Positions 32,157-41,500 of a stretch of DNA of 51,821 nt are shown here, piece by piece. The translations under genes were made by a program, and so were the position numbers. Positions within the stretch are counted from its first letter, which is position 1; each line of letters begins with the position of its first letter. The notes under the pieces were generated by a model. The model had not been told where the DNA came from. It did not search any database and worked only from the letters and a program-made list of their open reading frames with translations. This DNA is from CAZNHL01 sp964572965 (GTDB lineage: Bacteria; Bacteroidota; Bacteroidia; Cytophagales; UBA9547): contig CAZNHL010000024.1 in assembly GCA_964572965.1 (NCBI GenBank), positions 1 through 51,821 on the forward strand. Direction: 5' to 3'.

Positions 32157-33830
32157 CTACTTCTTCACCAGCTTAGTACTTAATTTACCTCCATCATTCT
32201 TCGTAACAATAATACTATAAACCCCAGTTGCAAGTGAGGAAACATCGATTTGGTCAGAACTAAGACCTGGTATAGTAATTACTTCATTTCCTGAGATATC
32301 AATAATACTCACCTGTGCACCGCTAAGATCCTCTAATGAAGCCAGGCTAATGATATCCTCTGCCGGGTTCGGGTATACTGCAAAATCACCGGCCTCATTG
32401 AATAAGAATGCAGCAGCTCCCTCATTTTCTTCATCTGCTGCTTCTCTCATAGCTCCGCTGCCATCAGGGATAAACCATGCAGCATCAGCAATGGTAAATC
32501 CGGCATCACTGCCTGCATCCAACGTAAGTCTGTTACTTTCTGAGTTACCGGCATTAAAATAATAACGCCCAAGATAGACCCACGAACCTTTTTCTGTACG
32601 CTGATTTTTTCTCACTTCAGTCACATTACCCTGATGGTAAACTTTATAAAGCGTATTAGCAGGGCGGTTATCCTCTGCCGGCCATCTTACCAGAACTTTA
32701 TAGTATCCTGAAGTCGGGAAAGTCGGCTTCCATTTAGCCCAGGTTCCAGGATTCGTACCTACACTGTTATCATGCAGGTAATTGGGGCCATAATACCCCG
32801 CTGTGCTCGTTGAATTAACCCATGAACCACCATGCGAAAAACCACTTGTATTATTATCGATAATGATACTGGAAACCGGAGCTTCAAAGGCATAAGCAAT
32901 AGTTTGATACAATCTTGTACCTACAGTATAGAACATATTCCAACGATTACTGTCATAGAACAAAAAACAATCAGCTGCTTTGTTGATTTCAGGGTAGTGT
33001 GGCGCAGGGTTATAAAAGACCCCTCTGTGGATTTCCTGATCGAACCTGCTGCCTACTTCGGTGTAATGAATTTTTCCGGAAGCACCATGGTAGATAATAT
33101 AATGCTTTCCTCCGTTAGCCCAGTAAAACGGCCCCGACAACTGACCACCTTCATCAGCATTGGACGTTACAAGCGCAGGGTCTCTTGGTGTAAACTTTTT
33201 ACCATCTTTAGAAGTAGCAAGGCCTATTCTTCTTCCATGACCTCTTTTGATCAGCATCATCACCATAGTATAGCGATCTCCGATTCCCGGAATAGCATAG
33301 TCAAAAACCTTTGCGTAAGAACACTCTGTAAAATCGCTCCCCCAGTCAGACGCTCTCAATGCTACATTGTCTTGTGCAAGCTCCCAATTGATACCATCTG
33401 AAGAATGTGCCCACCGCGTGGTTGTATTCTCTCCGTGGAAATACATGAAATATTTATTATACTGCGGCATCCACACCACTTGAGGAGAAGAGACGTGTGT
33501 TACACTGAACCTTCCCTGATGCGTTCTTGACAAAATAGGGTTATTGCTGTACTCCGTAAACGGGCCTGTCACAGAGTTGGAATAAGCCATACAAATGCCT
33601 CCGGGAGCATCATGTGGGGCATAATATAGATAATATTTACCCAGAGGGTTAGCGATATGGTCGCTGGCTTTAATAATACAAGGAAAAATGAACTCATTGG
33701 TAGGATTATACTGCATCTGATCTTTATAGATCAATGTTTTTGAATAGGATAACTTCCCCGTCAATGGTTGTGCGTTTGGCTGACTGTAAAATCCTGCCAA
33801 CAACACAAAAAGATAAATTATTTTTCTCAT
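32157..33830 (-). CDS. Secreted GH43-like propeller with golvesin-like domain and T9SS sorting domain
   Basis: A 557-aa protein with signal peptide MRKIIYLFVLLAGFYSQPNA. Residues 25-330 form a five-bladed-propeller glycosidase-like domain (KYYLYYAPHDAPGGICMAYS; NKYFMYFHGENTTTRWAHSS; GRRIGLATSKDGKKFTPRDP; GKHYIIYHGASGKIHYTEVG). Residues 345-450 resemble the golvesin C-terminal/xanthan lyase-type domain (WKPTFPTSGYYKVLVRWPAE; LTLDAGSDAGFTIADAAWFI). The end (FAVYPNPAEDIISLASLEDL; GVYSIIVTKNDGGKLSTKLV) is a type IX sorting domain. Probably a secreted polysaccharide-degrading or binding protein. Confidence 0.75.
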   Translation of the reverse strand: MRKIIYLFVLLAGFYSQPNAQPLTGKLSYSKTLIYKDQMQYNPTNEFIFPCIIKASDHIANPLGKYYLYYAPHDAPGGICMAYSNSVTGPFTEYSNNPILSRTHQGRFSVTHVSSPQVVWMPQYNKYFMYFHGENTTTRWAHSSDGINWELAQDNVALRASDWGSDFTECSYAKVFDYAIPGIGDRYTMVMMLIKRGHGRRIGLATSKDGKKFTPRDPALVTSNADEGGQLSGPFYWANGGKHYIIYHGASGKIHYTEVGSRFDQEIHRGVFYNPAPHYPEINKAADCFLFYDSNRWNMFYTVGTRLYQTIAYAFEAPVSSIIIDNNTSGFSHGGSWVNSTSTAGYYGPNYLHDNSVGTNPGTWAKWKPTFPTSGYYKVLVRWPAEDNRPANTLYKVYHQGNVTEVRKNQRTEKGSWVYLGRYYFNAGNSESNRLTLDAGSDAGFTIADAAWFIPDGSGAMREAADEENEGAAAFLFNEAGDFAVYPNPAEDIISLASLEDLSGAQVSIIDISGNEVITIPGLSSDQIDVSSLATGVYSIIVTKNDGGKLSTKLVKK

Positions 33831-34111
33831 TTTAAGAGTTAGATTGGTTAATAATAATTAAGTATGAATCTGAGTTACCCAAACCTCACATACCAGCAAC
33901 TTAATAACATATAATAGAATTTTACCCACACACAATAGGACATTACTAGGACACCAGAAAGGAAATTTAAAAAAGAGGGCTTATTTTAGCACAATCATAA
34001 CACAGCCCAAAACAGGATTATACCTAAAAAAATCTTCCTGATATTCTTTTTATACTAAAAAGTACAGTAGTTGTATGATAGACATGTTAAAAAGACCTTT
34101 GATTTATCTCT

Positions 34112-34666
34112 ATGAAACGAGCTATAGATAAAACCCTAAAGACAATTTCCATCCTATTTTTACTTCAACTATTCATTCGTCCTGACACATTTTGTCAATT
34201 GAATAAACATATCCCTTCAAAATGGCTGATAGCCTTACAAGCTGAAGGAGATTTTAACAAAGATGGACTCAAAGACTATTTTGTAATGATAGACTCTACT
34301 GAAGTACACAACACCTGGGTAATAGAAAAAAGAGTTTTGTTAATCTTCCACGGCAGTGCAAAAGGTTTATATCTGGCAGATAAAAATGAGCAACTATTTT
34401 TAGAGCGTTCAAGAATAGTTGATGCAGATGTTATGGAAATAACGGTGAAAGAAAATGTAATCAAATTAGGAGCAGGCGACATAAATTTCAGAGGAGGCTG
34501 CAATGGCGGCTTAGGATATACTTTCCGGTTTCAGAATGCAAACTGGTATGCAATAGGATGCAACTGGTCCTGTAGCAACCCTGCAGTTGATGATAACAAT
34601 AAACAGATATTAAAAAAAGCGAAAGCTTCAGTTATAACTTTATTACCGGAAATTTTGAACATATAG
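34112..34666 (+). CDS. Small secreted protein with a Ca-binding-like loop
   Basis: A 184-aa protein with a signal-like N-terminus (KTISILFLLQLFIRPDTFCQ). Residues 45-55 carry GDFNKDGLKDYF, a D-x-N-x-D-G-x-x-D loop as in FG-GAP/EF-hand-like repeats. The rest is a strand-rich domain (VLLIFHGSAKGLYLADKNEQ; GGLGYTFRFQNANWYAIGCN). It stands alone between the secreted block and the CRISPR array. Family not named. Confidence 0.6.
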   Translation: MKRAIDKTLKTISILFLLQLFIRPDTFCQLNKHIPSKWLIALQAEGDFNKDGLKDYFVMIDSTEVHNTWVIEKRVLLIFHGSAKGLYLADKNEQLFLERSRIVDADVMEITVKENVIKLGAGDINFRGGCNGGLGYTFRFQNANWYAIGCNWSCSNPAVDDNNKQILKKAKASVITLLPEILNI

Positions 34667-34826
34667 TTAATGCCGATTCAAAAGTAACTTACAGAGAATT
34701 TAAAAAAAGAGCTATAAAACTTCCCCGTTTCAGCGAATACAACGGAGAGTGTCATCAGAATATCGAATGACTATCTGTTTCTAAGATCCTTAGCTTAAGC
34801 TTGCCTCCCGGATTGAGCAGATAAGG

Positions 34827-35797
34827 ATTAAAATCTGCTTTCATTTTGAGTTCTTTGGTATATTGCCTACAGCCTATTTTGACACCGGCCAAACCACCTG
34901 CAAGTTGTGATTTGCTTTCATTTTGAGTTCTTTGGTATATTGCCTACAGCTACTTGGTGTAATTGAATTTTACCTAAGTGGTTGTGATTTGCTTTCATTT
35001 TGAGTTCTTTGGTATATTGCCTACAGCTTTTAAAACTATAGTTTGATGGGGTAATTGGTTGTGATTTGCTTTCATTTTGAGTTCTTTGGTATATTGCCTA
35101 CAGCAGAAGCACTAAAAATGATTTACCAGTCATTGTTGTGATTTGCTTTCATTTTGAGTTCTTTGGTATATTGCCTACAGCTTTAAATAATAGCTTAGGT
35201 CTCGCTTATATGTTGTGATTTGCTTTCATTTTGAGTTCTTTGGTATATTGCCTACAGCTGGCAAGCCCTGCAACGGAAACAATGGGCGAGTTGTGATTTG
35301 CTTTCATTTTGAGTTCTTTGGTATATTGCCTACAGCTAGCCCAAAGGTAATATTTCACATCGCATAGTTGTGATTTGCTTTCATTTTGAGTTCTTTGGTA
35401 TATTGCCTACAGCATCATAGGCGTCAAAAAATTCGCTAGTTCTGTTGTGATTTGCTTTCATTTTGAGTTCTTTGGTATATTGCCTACAGCGATATACGGG
35501 ACTTCTCTTCTGGATCAGTTGTTGTGATTTGCTTTCATTTTGAGTTCTTTGGTATATTGCCTACAGCATTTTCAAACAATGCGTATGATGCCTTGTGTTG
35601 TGATTTGCTTTCATTTTGAGTTCTTTGGTATATTGCCTACAGCCTTTATCTGGTGGATACTTGCGCATGAACTGTTGTGATTTGCTTTCATTTTGAGTTC
35701 TTTGGTATATTGCCTACAGCATTGTATTTATCCTTTAGATTGGATGTCTTGTTGTGATTTGCTTTCATTTTGAGTTCTTTGGTATATTGCCTACAGC
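34827..35797 (+). CRISPR. Type II-C CRISPR array: 13 repeats, 12 spacers
   Basis: The 47-nt repeat reads GTTGTGATTTGCTTTCATTT, TGAGTTCTTTGGTATATTGC, CTACAGC. Repeats begin at 34827, 34904, 34981, 35058, 35135, 35212, 35290, 35367, 35444, 35521, 35597, 35674 and 35751. Ten spacers are 30 nt, one is 31 (35259-35289) and one is 29 (35568-35596). Repeats 2-13 are identical. Repeat 1 differs at positions 1, 4, 5, 6 and 9. Complementarity of repeat positions 2-17 to the tracrRNA at 42387-42402 fixes the crRNA sense as the plus strand, so the array faces the minus-strand cas genes. Each full repeat contains TTTG (8-11), 21 nt, then TATATTGC (33-40), a candidate Bacteroidota promoter firing at the spacer start. 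Confidence 0.97.
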
Positions 35798-35852
35798 ACA
35801 CCTCCAAACAACACACTCAAAAACAACAACTTAAGCACATTTGTAAGCATAA

Positions 35853-35902
35853 AAAAAATGCTCCTCCTTTGGATATTATACCAAATAGGAGGAGCATTTT
35901 TT
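35853..35902. terminator. Strong bidirectional terminator between array and cas2
   Basis: AAAAAATGCTCCTCCT (35853-35868) pairs exactly with AGGAGGAGCATTTTTT (35887-35902). It lies 55 nt after the last repeat and 5 nt before the cas2 3' end. With T runs on both strands it can stop both the array transcript and the cas operon, insulating the two. Confidence 0.85.
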
Positions 35903-35907
35903 ATTTT

Positions 35908-36246
35908 CTAGAATAATTCTAGCTGTTGAGGAATGGGCGTTTTAGGTTGTACTTTATGTCCATGAAAAAGCTCGATCATTCCAAATTGTTTATCAGTAAT
36001 ACACATGACTCCTACCTGTCCTTTTTCTGGTAAATGTTTCTTTACCCTCGCTATATGTACATCTGCGTTTTCCCTACTGGCACAATGACGAACATAAATA
36101 GAAAACTGAAACATCCCAAAACCATCTTTCAATAAAAACTTACGAAAGTCCGTTGCTGCCTTACGCTCTTTAGCTGTTTCTGTAGGCAGATCAAAAAACA
36201 CTAATACCCACATAATACGATAAGCGTTAAAACGGTCATAAGTCAT
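35908..36246 (-). CDS. cas2: CRISPR-associated endonuclease Cas2
   Basis: A 112-aa protein with the ferredoxin-like Cas2 fold: RIMWVLVFFDLPTETAKERK (first strand with the conserved Asp in FDLP), DFRKFLLKDGFGMFQFSIYV, and HLPEKGQVGVMCITDKQFGM. It forms the spacer-integration complex with Cas1. Its start overlaps the cas1 stop by 4 nt. Length is typical of type II Cas2. Confidence 0.93.
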   Translation of the reverse strand: MTYDRFNAYRIMWVLVFFDLPTETAKERKAATDFRKFLLKDGFGMFQFSIYVRHCASRENADVHIARVKKHLPEKGQVGVMCITDKQFGMIELFHGHKVQPKTPIPQQLELF

Positions 36247-37165
36247 ATCAAAGCCGGGTAGAGTATTTTCTTACTGTCACCTAAAAAGCATTTTGCCAAT
36301 GAAGATGCAGTACGCTGTGTGGCAATCATCAGAGGACTACGCTCTCCATCAATCAACACATCATGAGTAGGTATCGCTAATAACTTATTTTTCTGTTCCC
36401 GAGTCATCGGGTCAATGACAGATGTTTCGTGGATAATCTGACGTACTACTGTATCAACTACAGGTCTGTATGGCTCCATAATATCGTCTGCCAAACAATA
36501 GGCATTATACCTGCTTTTATGAAAAATTCCCAGCGTTGGTAATAGACCAGCTCCCACCAGACTCCTTGCCACAGTAGAGCGCAAAATAGAATAACCATNN
36601 NNNNNNNNCCATAATTCAGTAAGTTATTGGGAGCATCTCCATGCCTCTCACGGGTAAAATTCCAGGCTGCCGGAAACAAATTGCCCCAATAATAGGCAGC
36701 GCCCCTTGCCTCGTGATTATCAGCATCTCCGGAACGTACTTCTTTGCTCCAATACCACATATTATCAGTATGTATCCCCCATCGTTCCAGTAAGGTCGCT
36801 TGATTATGGATTTTGACTTTTACCGTCTGCTGCCACAATTGCTTTTTTAATGGCTCTGTGGCATTGATTTGAGCTTTAAACCGTTCACTTTGTAAAGTAT
36901 TACCATTCAGGTTCAGCAACATACCTGTAGGCAAATATTGTTCGTCGCTAGTGATCAATGCTGCATTATGGTACAATAGTTTGGATATGAGCGGATGAGT
37001 GAGACTTACATGCTTATGTTCTATCACCAAAAAACCAATATCTTCTATCGGTACACGCTTTGATGGCCGCTGCTCACTGGCTTCTTTAGGATAACTGATT
37101 ACCAGTTGCTCTTCCTCTGTGTGTAAATGGCAAGGGCTACCAATAACAATGGTCTTTTTAATCAT
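36243..37165 (-). CDS. cas1: CRISPR-associated integrase Cas1 (assembly gap inside)
   Basis: The gene is interrupted only by 10 Ns at 36599-36608. On the coding strand the left contig ends AATTATGG and the right begins ATGGTTATTC. Merging the shared ATGG gives NNLLNYGYSILRSTVARSLV in one frame, and the total becomes 909 nt (302 aa), normal for type II Cas1. Catalytic residues are then Glu152 (HEARGAAYYW), His211 (LGIFHKSRYN) and Glu226 (LADDIMEPYRP). It integrates new spacers with Cas2. It lies 353 nt downstream of rhuM and overlaps cas2 by 4 nt. The frameshift seen in the raw sequence is an artefact of scaffolding. Confidence 0.92.
36599..36608. other. Scaffold gap (10 Ns)
   Basis: Ten undetermined bases within cas1. 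Flanking bases share ATGG, so the true sequence probably has no extra bases here and even lacks one copy of the 4-base overlap. Confidence 0.9.
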
Positions 37166-37518
37166 TTCCGGCTATTTTAAAAGTAATAAAAATAAGTATT
37201 TAACAATCAAACACTTAACACAAAATACTTATACTTTAATAACAACTAAAATGGTTACAAAACTAAAAGTCAATCATTTAAACAGTAATAAATGACTATC
37301 CGCTTCTACGAACCTTCTTATCTTTTTCCCGCAGATAACGCAGAATCTCGCAGATCAGGGTTTAAAACTCCAGTTCTGCAAACCCTGAAAATTTAACAAT
37401 CAATAAAATCTGCGCTATCAGCGAAATTAGCGGGCAAAATTCAGAATCTCTGGTTAAACAAATCAAGTAAGGCTCAATGAAATGGATACTCAATCAGTAA
37501 TATTTACAAAGGCGGCAA
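37166..37518. repeat. cas1-rhuM spacer with nested inverted repeats
   Basis: This 353-nt spacer holds a degenerate outer inverted repeat, TTTCCCGCAGATAACGCAGA at 37325-37344 against TCTGCGCTATCAGCGAAATT then AGCGGG at 37409-37434. Nested inside is a perfect 9-bp inverted repeat, TCAGGGTTT (37355-37363) and AAACCCTGA (37380-37388). It looks like a small palindromic element or the remains of one, next to the inserted rhuM gene. The cas1 promoter, if separate, would lie between 37166 and 37320, which is A/T-rich without a clear box. Confidence 0.55.
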
Positions 37519-38502
37519 TCACTTCTTTTTTATGTTGAGCTCTATTTCCTTCAAACTATCAAGATAAGCCTTTTCCACTTCACTGAGTGTCTTTGTCTGG
37601 TATTTACGAAACTCGGATTTAGCTTTTTCCTCTGCCTGGATATGACTTACTGTTCCTCCATCTTGCAACAATTTTCTCCCTGTAGAGTTTAAAATCCGGT
37701 CGAGTTCATTAATATAATCCTGCATCTTCATTGGCTTTTCTTCAATGGCATTGATTTCCGCCAAATCAAAATAAGCTGAAACCAAATTGTTCAACACTTT
37801 CAATTCTTCTACCTTCAAGTAGTTTTTAGCAATCAAAGCCTCAGCTTGTGTAGGCTGAGAACTTTTAAAATTCGTTAAGCCGGCAAACGGCTTTTCAGAA
37901 TCTACCCTGAAATAAATAACTTCGGCAGCAGTATTACCGTGTGCCGCAAAGTGTAGTTTATTTTGTACAATTTTAAAAAACGAAATGCTTTCAACAGCCT
38001 TCGGGTTATAATCAATAGCCGTAGCATACAAGTCCAATACCTGACGGTACATTACTTTTTCGCTGCTTCTTATATCACGAATATTGTCTAATAATTCTTT
38101 CCAGTAATTTCCGCCACCCAAATTTTTCAGACGTTCGCTGTCTATGGCAAAGCCTTTGATTAAATATTCTTTTAAACGTTGGGTTGCCCAGATACGAAAG
38201 ACAGTAGCAATATTTGATTTAATACGGTAACCAAGTGAGATAATCATATCCAGACTATAATACTCCACATTATAGTTTTTACCGTCGGTGGCAGTTGTTC
38301 GGAATTTCCGAACAACTGATTCCCTATCCAACTCTCCTTCTTCAAATATATGTTTAATATGCTCGCTCACATTGGCTTTACTTGTTTGATAAAGTTCGAC
38401 CAACTGAGATTGACTAAGCCACACCGTTTCATGCTCAAATTTTACATCAATCTGAGTTTGGTTGTCTTGAGTCTTGTAGATAATAATTTCACTCCCGCTC
38501 AT
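37519..38502 (-). CDS. RhuM-family protein inside the cas operon
   Basis: A 327-aa protein of the RhuM (virulence RhuM) family: IIIYKTQDNQTQIDVKFEHE, TVWLSQSQLVELYQTSKANV and SEHIKHIFEEGELDRESVVR form the N-terminal HTH-like part, then YNVEYYSLDMIISLGYRIKS (the typical core) and a Fic/DinD-like C-terminal helix region (FFKIVQNKLHFAAHGNTAAE; MQDYINELDRILNSTGRKLL). RhuM genes are scattered through bacterial accessory and defence islands; the biochemical role is not established. The ATG lies 3 nt after the cas9 stop (TAG AAA ATG), so it is very probably co-transcribed and coupled to cas9. It is not a usual member of type II loci. Confidence 0.88.
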   Translation of the reverse strand: MSGSEIIIYKTQDNQTQIDVKFEHETVWLSQSQLVELYQTSKANVSEHIKHIFEEGELDRESVVRKFRTTATDGKNYNVEYYSLDMIISLGYRIKSNIATVFRIWATQRLKEYLIKGFAIDSERLKNLGGGNYWKELLDNIRDIRSSEKVMYRQVLDLYATAIDYNPKAVESISFFKIVQNKLHFAAHGNTAAEVIYFRVDSEKPFAGLTNFKSSQPTQAEALIAKNYLKVEELKVLNNLVSAYFDLAEINAIEEKPMKMQDYINELDRILNSTGRKLLQDGGTVSHIQAEEKAKSEFRKYQTKTLSEVEKAYLDSLKEIELNIKKK

Positions 38503-38505
38503 TTT

Positions 38506-41500
38506 CTAGACATTGGAGCTAATTTGGGGCAAGGACATATCCCCTAAACAATCAATTTTCACTTTCAAAGGACTTTGAGCTAAAAAAGCACCAACACTCT
38601 TAAATAAATAATATCGCTTACTTTCTTTCGCTCCTAAAGTTGTTTTCAAATCTGAGTTTTTCGTTTCCAAATGATGTCTAAACCAATAATTATTTTCGGA
38701 AACACTCCACACCAAATAAAGGTGCTTACTAACAAGCGATTTATTATTTTCAACGACCGCCTTTTTAGCTTCTTCTTTGCTAAGTCCTAATATGAACATT
38801 TCATTTTGCTGTAGGCTATATTCCAAATTTAAGTTATCGGCCGGAAGTTTATCCATAAATGATTGTGACAATTCTTTATCAAGAATATTACTCCACAACA
38901 CGCTGGTATCTTCTATTACTACAGGAAGTTTGAGCTTCTTTCTCTCCACAGCATGCCAAAAGGTACAACTATGTTGACTTAATTGCCCTTCCCTATCTTG
39001 ATAAATAGCTATATGGTGGTTATTTCCTAAAACCACATAACCTATATCAGTTCCATTCTCATCTTTCTTAATTCCTTCCACCGATAACAACCCTGTAAAA
39101 CAGCGTACCGTTTTTATGGGAATTTGCTTTACTTCATTATACCAAAGCGTCGTTTTAAATGCCTCTTTTTCTTTCCCATTATGCTCATCCAATCTTTGCT
39201 GCACCAATTCTCGCACCTTTTTATCAACGATATAGGGGACATCTTTTGCTTTTAAACTATCTAGTTTATACTTAATCACTACTTCTTCTTTAAAACAATC
39301 AGCTGTTTCGAGTATTATTTTTTTCCCCTCATCGAGATAAACAGGTGTTTTTTTCAAGGAACTTAAAGCCTTTTTTACATCACCTTCGAACTCATCAATT
39401 CTATACACTACCTTATCCCGAATAGCTTTATCAATAATAGTTTCAGGGCTTCCAAATAAATACTTAAGTGGCTTCTTCTTATCAATAATCTTTATTTTGC
39501 CATAAACCGACTGTTCATGCAAAGCCCCTCTTGGTGTAAGAACCCCAGTAGCTTCATTTTTGCCTTTCGCTTTGAGCTTACTAATAGACGCTACCTTTTT
39601 ACCGGGCTTAAAAGAAATTAGTACTTCATCTGCGGCTTTAGCTACTTGAGCGGTATTAAAAGGTCTTTTCAAAAACAAGTAGCTTTCCAATAAAGTCATT
39701 TTTTCTTTAAACTTAATTTGAGCTTCTTCCACTTCTCTATTCATCTCATTTCTTACTTCACTTGCGTTCAATGTATTAATTCGTTGGATAAACCCTTGCT
39801 GAGTACAAGCAATAGTTAAAGCATCGAGAGAATGATGGCGATGGTCATCTCGCTTACTCCAATTAGCTATTTCTTCTTTTTTATGCTTTCTTTTTCCATG
39901 ATCACTACTCCATTCTTTCATCTGGGTTTGCTCCAATTCCTTAAACTTTGGTAGTTGCAGATCCAAGAGCACGTCTTCCCAACCCCAAAGCTTACGTAAT
40001 TTAGCAGTTACATTTCCTTCGGTTACCCTTACCTTACTACAAACCTTTTGCAATATCTCTCTTGATTTACGAGTGATGTATTGTGTTTCTTTAAGGTTTC
40101 TGTCAATAAAGCTCTCCCATAACTTTTTATCAGACTCTGTTTCCTTATTCATCATTTTTCTCTCCTGATATTGTTCAAAAGAAACTTTCAATCGATTCAT
40201 TTTAGAATAAGAAAGAATGCCTCTTCTGAACCATTCATCCACTCTTTCCAAATAAGCATTAAGTTCAACTTCTCCTTTTTTTGTAATATAGTCGTATGCT
40301 GTTTGATTGGTTTTACTGCTATTACAATGCCTGTGTACCAACACTTTATTAGTTTGTGAATCATCAAACAATAATGACTTAGGCACAATGTGATCCACAT
40401 CAAACGCATCACCCGTTAAGGCTTCTGTAAGACTAAAAGAATTGCCGCAATAGATACATTGATTAACGATTTGAGATGTATCCCAGCTTTTGTCTCTTGT
40501 TGGCGAAATGAATTTATATTTTTCAATAAAGCGTTTGGTAGCTGGCACCCCTAGCCCTCTAAGTGCCAATGCAACTTTATCATTTACCTTTTTGTTAAAA
40601 GAATTCTGCTTGTCGGCAGCATCACGTTCATCCTTACTTTGTTTTAGTTCACGCGCCATTTCAATAACGACTTCTGAAGGTTTTCCATGTTTTTCAATAA
40701 TGGCATTTACCACATTAATCATTTGATTTAAAATCTTCTCTACTACGGGCTGTCTCAAACTGTTTTTTGATAATAAAGCTAGCCTCTCATCTGTGCCTAT
40801 TTTTTCTATTTCATTCTTGGCCAATGAACGAGACACATATCCGGCAAGGCTTTCTGCTTCATAAAGATTATAACCTGCCGTCAAATAAGGTAATGTTTTG
40901 CGAATAGCTTTTATAGATTTATTACCATAACCTTGTTTATCAAAATCAATACGAGAAAGTCTCTCTGCAATTTCCTCTTCTAAACTAAAACGCTTGATTA
41001 AAGCTTTCTTACACTCCTCCAGATCTTTGATAGAATAAATGGTGTGCCACAACTGATAAAACGGCTCCTGCTCAATCTCTTTGTCTATCTCTGCCCCCTG
41101 ACGTTCTTCTAAAACTTCACCTGTTTGTCTATCATAGATATACGCATCTTTCCCATTGAGAATTACATTTACATCAAACCTCAATAGCAGATTTTCTCCA
41201 ATAACTTTATGAATCTCAGTAAATATTTGATTGCCTTTTATACCTTTTAAAAGTTGCTTATTACTATATACTTCATCCTTTTTCAAGTCAAGAATTTTAA
41301 GCAAGTCAATAAAGCTTAATTGATCATTTTTCCAGAGATGTTCAACCAATAGATTTTTCTCTTCTAAAGTAGGAATTCGATCACTCCATTTATACTTTGA
41401 GGTTGGTGGATTTTTTACTTTAAGATTGATGTTATTTACTGTTTCCCAAATTCTACATAGTTGAAACACGGGATTAGATTTTGCAGCCACTTTTGGCCCT

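Noticed and set aside
32832..33401. 189-aa plus-strand ORF
   Set aside because: It is antisense to the coherent glycosidase-like protein and has the composition of a shadow frame.
36458..36600. Cas1 as a truncated or pseudogene
   Set aside because: The frame break coincides exactly with the 10 Ns, and the flanks share ATGG; collapsing them restores a full-length frame.
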